DNA of 39,475 nucleotides. Source: Mesostigma viride (lineage: Eukaryota; Streptophyta; Mesostigmatophyceae; Mesostigmatales; Mesostigmataceae). The stretch lies in the NCBI GenBank assembly GCA_009746045.1, contig RPFO01000137.1:35001-74475 (forward strand), read 5' to 3'. The translations under genes and the position numbers were made by a program. How positions within the stretch are numbered: position 1 is the first letter of the stretch; the number at the start of each line of letters is the position of its first letter. The notes below the pieces were generated by a model that was not told the DNA's origin, ran no database searches, and saw nothing but the letters and a program-made list of their open reading frames with translations. Below are positions 24,321 through 32,652 of this stretch, in pieces.

Positions 24321-26117
24321 GACCAAAAATATAACCGATTTTGGAGCGAAAAAGTGGGTGCGGGAATGAAGTGAGGTGGATATGGCGACCTGACAATCGT
24401 GGCCGGCGTTTTCACGTGCGTTTATCATTTCGGGCGCCCAGTAGCAAAAACGAAAGGTTGTTAGTTATGCTTAAAGGCTGTGAATATTTTCTGCGCAAGT
24501 TTTTATGTGTAGCGCTGTATCACAGCGGCACAACACAAATGGGTCGCAGATCGCCTGCTCGCGGAGGGTCGATTTTGGCACAAACATGTTAGTGTATTAG
24601 CAATGGTGGTGCGAATCAAGCCAGGAAATTTTTGTGGACGATTTTTATTATAGTCTGGAGTTTAGAAACGGAGTATTTGACATGGGAGCGCCTGGGCCGT
24701 GATATTCTTGCCCGATTTCCATTGTCGACCATGTTTTAGGGACGTTCAGGCTGGGCAGCGAGCGCACCTTATAGGTCTTCACTTTCGGTATTTCTTGGAC
24801 CTAGAACGCAGCACAAGCGTGGTTTATATCATTGTCGAACCGGTTGGCCAGCTTTGGTGCGCTCAGCTCTCGGAAAGCTGACCTCGCTGCGGATTTCAGC
24901 GACTTTTTTGCAACCATCTGGAATGAGGCGACGTAAGTAGCAGGTAAGTGCCGGGTTGTCCTAGATCATGAGTGTAACTGGCAACGCTGTCGTGGTGTTT
25001 TGAGTCAGCCAGCTATGCCTAAAAAGAGGGGACGCTCTCTGTGCACATAACTGTCACACATAGTTGGTTTACGTCATACAATTTTTTACGTCTCTATCTT
25101 CGTCGTCCGCTGCAGCTAAAACACACATGCGTAAGAGCAGTTTTACTCATGTGTTAGTTATAAACCATGGTCCTATGGCCTGCAGTCGTTCAGGGTGTTC
25201 TCAGACAGTATATACAGTATGGTTTACGTGTTACATGCACCCTGAATTCGCTCACAAAGCGTTGCATGTTAGCACAACGTTGTTTTGTAACTTGATTTGG
25301 CTGCATTCATGTGTTAGTTGCAATGCAAATGCAATGTTTTTTCATCGCTGGGTGGTGGCCAGCATGTCCGTGATGTCAAAGAAGGTTTGGCATATGCTTA
25401 GAGAAAGTTTACCGCAAGGGGTGGGCCATGTTCAAGCCGGGCAACCTCAGCAACCATGCAACCCTATATTGCATTACCTGCACCATCTGTGACACCGTTA
25501 ATCACGCGTATATATAGAGGCAGCCACAGCAGGGTATGGCCTTGTTATACGCTGCCCCGCCATCCCAAGGCCTCGTAGGGTCCCCTAGCGCTTGTAAGAT
25601 GCTCAAGGGACCGTGTGGATAGCATGGTCATGCGTTGACAATAATTGGTCCTAATGGTCCTAAAACCCACATTTTGGCCAAATTCGCGCTTTGAGGTCTG
25701 GCAGGTGGCAGGGCCCATTCATGCACTAAATGTAATTATTTGACCCCAGGTTTTTGATAGAAACTAAAAAAGTGTGTTATCTGTCATGGGCACGAATGCC
25801 AGGGTCAAATTTTAATGTTTGCATATATATTTTTTAATTCCACTTGGTCCTAAATTTAGGACTTTTACTGGGAAGATGGACACTTGTTTGTTTGTTGTGA
25901 GGAGAAAGCCATGCAATCTGAGACACTGTATTTTTGTAGGGATCGAACCCTCGGTTTTTGTATAGCGCAGCATGCATATGCGTTGGGCCGGGAGGGTCAC
26001 GGTCCCCTTTCCTTCCTACTATACCCTTCCCAAGGGTGACCCCTTTCCTTCCCAAGGGGTCATCGTGCATGGGACTAACATAAATGGTAGTCCTTCCCAC
26101 CTTCATTTCCATGTGAT
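24321..26117. other. Gene-poor stretch with TCCTAAATTTAGGA palindromes
   Basis: No supported gene. GGTCCTAAATTTAGGACTTT occurs at about 24125 and again at about 25848, in the same orientation and 1.72 kb apart; TCCTAAATTTAGGA is a perfect palindrome. Further GGTCCTAA fragments lie near 25645-25665. The pair may mark the ends of an unrecognised repeat. A tRNA-type box-B-like GGTTCGATCC is on the minus strand at about 25941-25950. Confidence 0.4.
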
Positions 26118-26670
26118 TAATTAATTACACGTGCTCCCGTCGGGGAGTCACGGAGTACTATATTAACCCCTGATGTATAATGGATGGATGGAAACTACCG
26201 GTTCTATCTTCTACGCGGTCCTAGTCTACAAACATGTCAATATCCTTTTGGCGGAACGCCGTCAAACCATGGGTGTTGACCAAACACCACTCAGTGCTAT
26301 AGTAAAAAATCCTGCATCTGACCAGGTGTTTACCAAACATCTCAAACAGCTAGCTCGTCTGGCGTTGCGCCCATAGCGGGTCTCACGCTCTGTTCCCACA
26401 GGTGGGGGCTTGTTGTTATCGACACCTCGTTCCAGGCGGCCTTATTCTGCATCATTGTCCAAATCACAGAGAGGCCTATAATAAGCCCCCCACATCTGCT
26501 ACTTAAGCTAAACCTGGACGGTGCATGCACCCTTGAGGGGTTCCGTACGTCCTGCGTTAGCAGGCCCTTATGTGAGAAGGTAGTTTTCTTTTCCATCCAC
26601 CCATGACCCATCCAACATCAGGGATTAATACTCCGTGACTCCCCAACGGGAGCACGTATTTAATTAATTA
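26118..26670. mobile_element. Family B unit with inverted hairpin ends
   Basis: Left end (minus sense) TTAATTA, then GTGCTCCCGTCGGGGAGTCAC, GGAGTA and AACCCCTGATGT. The right end is the reverse complement of nearly the same 55 bases, ending in TTTAATTAATTA. The 550-bp unit is bounded by (TTAA)n-type sequence on both sides. GGATGGATGG lies just inside the left end and CCATCCACCCATGACCCATCC inside the right end. No protein is recognised. It is either a MITE-like TIR element or two inverted short retroelement ends. Confidence 0.7.
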
Positions 26671-26724
26671 CTGAACCCAAGTAGCGCGAGACTACAAGTA
26701 GCATTAAATTAAACTAAATTTAAA

Positions 26725-26790
26725 TTATAACATGACTCCGTTGGGAGATCATGTAGCACATATTCCCTTGGAATCATGGATGGAGGGGGG
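26725..26790 (-). mobile_element. Family A 3' end fragment
   Basis: Plus strand CATGACTCCGTTGGGAGATC, then ATGTAGCACATATTCCC, is the reverse complement of the family A end (hairpin 26735-26748). It is preceded by an A/T-rich, TTAA-poor tail (AAATTTAAATTATAA). Homology fades after about 26790. Confidence 0.6.
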
Positions 26791-27689
26791 GCAAAGCCGC
26801 GAAACCGAACTAATCTAACTCTAAGCTAATCTAATCTAGAAAACCCTACCTATTCTCCTGCAGCTTAAAGTGCCCCTTCCGCTTCAATGGGGGGAGGGGG
26901 CTTGCCCACAGGGGCGGGCGTATGAGCCTGGATAATGGTCTTCCACCTCTTAATCTTGTCCAGCATAGATAGCAGTCCAAGCAGGAGAGAGGGAGTGAAT
27001 GCGATGTTCAAACTGAGCTGGGACCACTAGCTAGGTCAGCCAGCAACTGCTGTGGGTAGGTCATGACATGTTTGCCTACCTTAGTTAGAACTTAGGAATG
27101 TCCTTGGGGCCAGGCCAGGTCAGGATATGCCGCCCTGGCTGGCCAAGCCGCTGGGGGCCGGCCAGACGGAGGTCGGTGTCTACCTGGCTGGTGCAATCAG
27201 CAAGATGTCCTACGAAAACAAGTAGCATATATAGTGGGTTGTAGCTAGGCCCGGCGGAGCCTGGCGAACCCTGAATACGCCCCTAGCTAAGCCCCCCGAT
27301 CAGCCTCGATCCATGCAGGAGAGCTAGATCAGGTTTGTATATCCTCTCAAACAGGCACCCGTCTGAATCAGTTCCAAGCCTGTCGATCTGTGGCCTTTCA
27401 GGACGATGGGGCAGTCTTACTGCACGCCGCCTATGCTTTTGCTACTTCTTGTAGCGTCAGTTGCACCCATGGTTGGTGGGCCTGCACCATGATGATGCAG
27501 CGCTAGAGAGTCCACTGTCTATTTGAGGCAGCAAGAGAAGCTATAGCTATAGGGCGCCGTCGATCCCTCCTCACTGTGTATAGGGGTTAAAGGTTCCTTT
27601 ATTGATATCCTTAAATTATACAGTTAGTGGATTATGTTATGCGCCACTGAGGCACGTCACTGCTCGCTTTGCTAGCATTGCAGGCCGTG
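26791..27689. other. Non-coding, probable decayed mobile-element DNA
   Basis: No supported gene. A short open segment near 27130-27225 reads PPWLAKPLGAGQTEVGVYLA, then SYENK and a stop; it may be a LINE ORF2 remnant but has no recognisable motif. Confidence 0.35.
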
Positions 27690-28500
27690 CCCCTGGCCTA
27701 GCGATCACGAACGAGCTTGGGGAAGGGGGGCCGACTAATTAACAAGCAGAATTTAGTAGCTGACCTCATTGATGCCGACGACATCACGCTCATCGAGAAG
27801 CCGGAGTCTGCGCAACTTTGGCTGGACTGCCTGGCGCTCGAGGCTCGGGCCGTTGGTCTAGAAATCACCCCCAAAACGGAGGCCCTGGCCCTCGCAACTG
27901 GCAGGGCCCCCACCCACACTCCGCCTCTTAGACGACACCGAGGTCAACTACCCTATAGACGTACTTCAGGCCGCTTCAAGCTAGCTGCTCGGCAGTTGGC
28001 TTCCCGACTGCGAGGACGACCTTCAGGGCGACACGGCTAGGCATGCATGGCGTGGGCGCAACTCCATGACCACCGCCGCTGGGGCGTGGAGCAACCCCGC
28101 CCTACCCCGGATCGTCAAGCGTGACCTCTTCAATGTCACCAAGAAGATGCTGCGCAAGGCCCTAGCTTAACATCCCCCGTTGGTTTGCACATTAGTAATG
28201 AGGATTTGTACGCTGATTTGCCCTATGTTTCCCACATTATTAGGCACAGGCGCCTGGGCCTAGCCAGGCACCTGGCCCGCACAGATCAGGTATAGACACA
28301 TCAGATAGACTAGCTGGCACCAAGCCCGCCCAGCCTGGGCGCCTATGTCCTCACCTGGCGTGCCCCAGGCCGCGCGCGGCAGGGCCGCCACCCCGTGGAC
28401 TTTTCGTGATATCGACTCGGCATGGACATGCATGTGCTACACTATATAGACGTGACAGGCTCACACCCGGGCAGCCTCCTGGTTTGTCTGTAATATGGAG
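27690..28500 (+). pseudogene. LINE reverse transcriptase (ORF2) C-terminal pseudogene
   Basis: 27740-27900 encodes LVADLIDADDITLIEKPESA, then LDCLALEARAVGLEI and KTEALALATG. This is the non-LTR RT catalytic box (normally YADD, here DADD), followed by the helix and the KTE motif. A frameshift near 27905 leads to LDDTEVNYPIDVLQAASS and LGSWLPDCEDDL, typical of the region after the RT palm. A further frame change then gives LPYVSHIIRHRRLGLARHLA, with stops around 28285-28305 and 28408. Three or more breaks and loss of the first Asp-box tyrosine make it inactive. Confidence 0.75.
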
Positions 28501-28695
28501 GCATCGATGATGGTTCGCAAGGATCAGATGGCAAGTAGTGATGAAGGAGACCACCCCCAAGTCTGTGGGGGCTCCGCGTGTGACCGCGTACATATGGCAT
28601 TCATAGCGATTCGGGCCGTGGCCGGCATGCCCGCAACCCTGTAACTAGGACCTAGATAGCTTACACCATCCATTCCATCCCATGTCAGTTCCCCT

Positions 28696-28800
28696 CCCAC
28701 TGAGGACTTATGCTCACGTGACGCAGTCACGTGTCTATTAATTAATTAATTAATTGATTGATTAATTGATACCCACGGCATTAACGCAGTCACGTGACCA
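28696..28800. repeat. CACGTGA hairpin next to a (TTAA)n tract
   Basis: CACGTGA-CGCAG-TCACGTG (28715-28733) forms a 7-bp stem with a 5-base loop. It is followed by TCTATTAATTAATTAATTAA and ATTGATTGATT variants to about 28770. ACGCAGTCACGTG recurs directly at about 28785-28797. The layout of hairpin then TTAA tract mirrors families A and B but with a different stem. Confidence 0.6.
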
Positions 28801-28828
28801 CTATGAACTAAAAAGTAGCATCATGCAG

Positions 28829-28945
28829 TGAGATGACAACCAGCGCAGGCCAGAATCAATCTGGAAGAATCCGGACCAATGTGGTAGCTCGAGCCTGCGC
28901 TGTTATCTTATCCGCGTTTGTGGAGTCGTTCATGATGATGGAAAT
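28829..28945 (+). repeat. Dispersed repeat D, single copy
   Basis: ATGACAACCAGCGCAGGCCA, then GAAGAATCCGGACCAATGTG, GTAGCTCGAGCCTGC and TTATCTTATCCGCG, then GAGTCGTTCATGATGATGG. Nearly collinear with the minus-strand copy at 21470-21590. Confidence 0.75.
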
Positions 28946-28985
28946 GATCGATTAAGTAATTAATAAATAGCTACCATTAGCAGTG

Positions 28986-29360
28986 GTCCTCACCTTTAAG
29001 TACATGGCGGACAAGGTGTTGTTTCTTAAAAACCGCAAGAAGCTCTCGAGGACTCACTTCACGCTGGCCGACGACAACCTGACCCTGGCCCAGCAACAAC
29101 GGAGACGCGAGCTATGGCCGACCTACCTCCAGATATGGCAAAGCGCAGGGGGGAAACCGGTATACTGGAGGGGGGACGTCGATCATCCACGTCGACCACA
29201 AGCCTTGGCAGGCACCCCCAGTCTAGGGAATATAGCTGTAGTTTTCCGCGTTTTCCGCGGACCGGCACTGAACGCAAATGGTTTTCACCTTTGCGGAGTG
29301 CCAAATCAGAATAGCAGTAGTGTATATTTAAGGGTTAGCCTACCACACGGCCTCAGCGCA
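28986..29360 (+). pseudogene. LINE-like ORF1 C-terminus and 3' UTR fragment
   Basis: Encodes VLTFKYMADKVLFLKNRKKL, then THFTLADDNLTLAQQQRRR, ELWPTYLQIWQ and PVYWRGDVDHPRRPQALAGT. The following GCAGTAGTGTA...TAGCCTACCACACGGCC...CAGCGCA matches the 3' UTR of the half-LINE at 29770-29823 (-). It stops exactly where the (TTAA)n tail of the next, oppositely oriented element begins, so it was cut by that insertion. Confidence 0.7.
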
Positions 29361-30713
29361 TTAATTAATTAATTAAACATAACTCCGTTGGGAGTACATG
29401 TAGCACATATCCCTGAGAAGGGGCATATGGCTACTTCCTGCAAGGGTGGGAATGTAAGCGACCCTTGCGCGCTCTAGGTGCACCAGGGCACCTGCGCACC
29501 CTCATAATCTTCACACTATGCCCAGCTAAGGGGGAGTATGTTATGTGGGGGAAGATCATCATGGCTATACACGAGCTAGGACATGGCTTCTCGGCAGAGA
29601 GCATCTCTCTGCATGGCATAGCATGGCTAAATTCTTAATGCAACATCCATGGGGGTCCCATTATAGGCATGGCTTGGCTAAATTCTGAAGGCAACATCCA
29701 TGGGGTCCCATGCATTATAGGCATGGCTTGGCTAAATTCTGTAGGCAGCATCCATGGGGGCCGTTATGGGTGCACATGCGCTGGGGCCGTGTGGTAGGCT
29801 AAGCCTTACTAATCTACACTACTGCTAATAATATGTCCTAGACTGGGTTTGCTGAGGTGGCAGGGGGTGCCTGCCATGCAGGGCTTGTGGTCAACGTGGA
29901 TGACGTCCCCCCTCCAGCTAGTATACCGGTTTCCCCCCTGCGCTCTGCCGTATCTGGAGGCCGGTAGGTCGGCCATAGCTCGCGTCGCCGTTGTTGCTGG
30001 GCCAGGGTCAGGTCGTCGTCCAGCGTGAAGTGAGTCCCCGAGAGCTTCTTGCGGTTTTTAAGAGACAACAGCTTGTCCGCCATGTACTTAAAGGTGAGGA
30101 GCACGGGTTCCGGGCCAGCCTTACCCTGCGCGCGGGGGAGGCGAACAGCCGACATGTCCAGCTCACCAGTAATGCGCATGGGGGCAAAAATGTTGCGCTT
30201 AAATGCCGCAAGAAGAGTCGTCGAGTCCTCACCTGCCGGCTGGTCGAAGTGCTTGACTATGACGTTGTGGCTGCGCTGGGTGCGGTCGGCCTCCTCGCGG
30301 AGGTCGAGGGCTTGTTGTTTAAGCTGTGCCGCGATGGTGGAGGTGGTGGAGGTGGCGTGGTCCTTGAGCAGGTCCGCCCAGGTCTGGGTGGGAGGGGCGT
30401 CGCCGCGTGGGCCAGCAGAGGCCGGCTGGGCAGCGATATCCTTCACCGATTGGGCGGTGATGCCGGCGGTGTTCTGCAGGCATTTGATTGCGATGGCGGT
30501 GTCCTGGAGACGCTGGTCGATGGCGAGGAGCTGGGCTGTGAGGTCGGCGGTGGAGGTGGAGGTGGCAGTGGAGGTGGAGGCGAGGAGGGTGGAGGTGGAG
30601 GTGACGGTGGTGGAAATGTGAGGGAGCTCAGCAGCCAGCGTGCCGCCCATTGCCGCCACATCTGCGGCAAGGGGGGTCACGTGCCTCAGCGCATGTGCGC
30701 CCATAATGGCCAT
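29361..30713 (-). mobile_element. Half-LINE (ORF1 only), 5'-truncated, minus strand
   Basis: Read on the minus strand: an open frame from ATG 30713 to the stop at 29838, about 290 residues and unbroken. It contains PLAADVAAMGGTLAAELPH, an S/T-rich segment, LQDTAIAIKCLQNTAGITAQ, a coiled-coil-like LDLREEADRTQRSHNVIVKH, and PRAQGKAGPEPVLLTFKYMA. It ends with LKNRKKLS and DDDLTLAQQQRRRELWP, the RRM-like region of non-LTR ORF1 proteins (RNA binding, expected in retrotransposon RNPs). The N-terminal 150 residues seen in the 11891 copy are missing. A 480-base 3' UTR with a duplicated 55-base AATTTAGCCAAGCCATGCC block follows. It ends in the hairpin (29395-29382) and (TTAA)4 at 29361-29376. No ORF2 lies between ORF1 and the end. 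Confidence 0.72.
29838..30713 (-). CDS. Retrotransposon ORF1-like protein, open reading frame
   Basis: The longest unbroken ORF1 copy in the window. The preferred start is ATG 30713; the frame is open 9 codons further, to a GTG at 30740, but that part is encoded by the neighbouring 3'-end repeat. It is truncated at the N-terminus relative to the 11891 copy. Sister fragments are at 12052-16676 (+), 18381-18590 (-) and 28986-29225 (+), so it belongs to a multicopy family. Whether it is expressed is unknown. Confidence 0.6.
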   Translation of the reverse strand: MAIMGAHALRHVTPLAADVAAMGGTLAAELPHISTTVTSTSTLLASTSTATSTSTADLTAQLLAIDQRLQDTAIAIKCLQNTAGITAQSVKDIAAQPASAGPRGDAPPTQTWADLLKDHATSTTSTIAAQLKQQALDLREEADRTQRSHNVIVKHFDQPAGEDSTTLLAAFKRNIFAPMRITGELDMSAVRLPRAQGKAGPEPVLLTFKYMADKLLSLKNRKKLSGTHFTLDDDLTLAQQQRRRELWPTYRPPDTAERRGETGILAGGGTSSTLTTSPAWQAPPATSANPV

Positions 30714-31067
30714 GGATGATGCATTTAAGAATTTAGCCACGTCATGCCTATAACGGGACCCCCATGGATGCCTCAGCCCTCAGTGCCTATACAGAGAGCC
30801 ACTCTCTGATGAGAAGCCATGCCTAGCTTGTGTATAGCCACGTTGATCTTCCCCCACCATGACAGGCTCCCCGGCCTTAGCTGGGTTGAGCTTGATAGAT
30901 CATGGGGGTGCAGGTGCCCTAGTGCACCTCGAGCAAGTGTCGTTTACATTCCCACCCTTGCAGGAAGTAGCTTAGAATGTATTGAAAGTCATATGCCCCT
31001 CTCTGGGTTATGTGCTACATTTACTCCCAACGGAGTTATGTTCCTAATTAATTAATTAATTAATTAG
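30714..31067 (+). mobile_element. Family A 3' end, plus strand, head-to-head with half-LINE
   Basis: Starts CATGGATGATGCATTTAAGA at the 5' edge of the half-LINE ORF1 and is the inverted counterpart of 29361-29650. It contains GAGAAGCCATGCCTAGC, CCCACCCTTGCAGGAAGTAG and TATGTGCTACATTTACTC. The hairpin is at 31023-31036 and the tail CTAATTAATTAATTAATTAA lies at 31043-31066. Confidence 0.75.
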
Positions 31068-31385
31068 CAGTGGACAGGGAACCGGCCACTCGTGGCCACT
31101 GCGCAGGCTAGGCTTCAGCGACCCTCGACTAGAGGCAAGCTCGAGAAACAGGACATCTAAATAACAGGAGTATCGTCCTCCCCATGGATCCTCACCTACT
31201 ATGCATATATGGGCCGGTGGAGATCACAGACGGGATACCTTTGGCATGGACCCTCGCGGGAGGCACACCAGATAGCTCCCCTAGGGTAGCCTGATGCTGT
31301 CTAGAGAGATGTTGTAGTTAGTGATATTGTTAGATAGATGTTGTAGGTATAGCTGATGTAGATTAGACCGGTAGGACTGTTTGCA

Positions 31386-31883
31386 CCCATCCATCCATCC
31401 ATCCATCCATCCATCCATCCATCCATCCATCCATCCATCCATCCATCCATCCATCCATCCATCCATCCATCCATCCATCCATCCATCCATCCATCCATCC
31501 ATCCATCCATCCATCCATCCATCCATCCATCCATCCATCCATCCATCCATCCATCCATCCATCCATCCATCCATCCATCCATCCATCCATCCATCCATCC
31601 ATCCATCCATCCATCCATCCATCCATCCATCCATCCATCCATCCATCCATCCATCCATCCATCCATCCATCCATCCATCCATCCATCCATCCATCCATCC
31701 ATCCATCCATCCATCCATCCATCCATCCATCCATCCATCCATCCATCCATCCATCCATCCATCCATCCATCCATCCATCCATCCATCCATCCATCCATCC
31801 ATCCATCCATCCATCCATCCATCCATCCATCCATCCATCCATCCATCCATCCATCCATCCATCCATCCATCCATCCATCCATC
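31386..31883. repeat. (ATCC)n microsatellite, about 124 units
   Basis: A pure CCAT/ATCC tetramer array of about 498 bases without an interruption that I can see. All frames are open ([16 protein letters not shown]) and none is a gene. It directly adjoins a family B 3' end on its right. Confidence 0.98.
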
Positions 31884-31929
31884 GTGACTCCCCAACGGGA
31901 GCACGCCTCTAATTAATTAATTAATTAAT
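31884..31929 (+). mobile_element. Family B 3' end next to the (ATCC)n array
   Basis: GTGACTCCCCAACGGGAGCAC (hairpin 31888-31901), then GCCTCTAATTAATTAATTAA. Same end as at 26639-26670. The family B unit at 26118-26670 carries short CCATCC/GGATGG runs just inside its ends, in the position occupied here by the array. Confidence 0.7.
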
Positions 31930-32652
31930 GAATGGACCCTCGCAACGCCCAGACTATATGAGTGGTTGTGTCATTGTAGATACGAGCGGTATATGATAGA
32001 TTTAACACATTAGGCTTGATACCACCATCACCATACGTGACCCCTCACTGGGACTGATCTAGAATAAGTTACTGTAATCAATTCTTGATCGATGATATCA
32101 TTTTGATCTCAACTTTTGACACATTAGGTCAATGACTTGGATCGACCCATGGGTAAGAGAGCTACTAGGCAGGACAGATCAGGTGTGCTTGATGGGATAT
32201 AACCGATTCTCGCAATGTACGTACTGATCAATGGAAATGTGTGTATATTAATAGTTAAAAGAAAGTGTTATAATGGAAGGTACAAGGCCTTCCCACGTAG
32301 TACCTGGTAGGGTACGTACCGTTGACCCAAAATATACAATAAATGAGAGAAAGGGGGTAAAGCTACGAGGCGCCGGCCCAAGCTTCTTTCACTGCATCAA
32401 GGCAAGCCTTGATTAGTGCTCTCTCTGCATCATGATGCATGCACAACTCATTTTGTGGGAGCAGTATAAATTTGGGAATGGGCTAACAACGAGCGCTGAT
32501 GCGTAGAATATAGTGCCCGGTATTTCGGCGAGGGTATAGTCTGCTGCTAAGTAAGGCTGACACATTGGCAAAGGACCAAAGCATCCTAGGCGTGGACTGG
32601 TGCATGGGCAAGAGCCATGGTGTGACATTGAAACACATCATGAACCACGACA
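31930..32652. other. Non-coding stretch
   Basis: Unique sequence, AT-richer than its neighbours, without a supported gene or repeat. It separates the mobile-element zone from the helicase relic. Confidence 0.45.

Noticed and set aside
25064-25492. 142-codon open frame on the + strand
   Set aside because: No recognisable domain, irregular composition, surrounded by repeat debris; no supporting splice or start context.
31281-31904. MDGWMDGW and HPSIHPSI repeat proteins
   Set aside because: Pure (ATCC)n tetramer array; every frame is open by construction.
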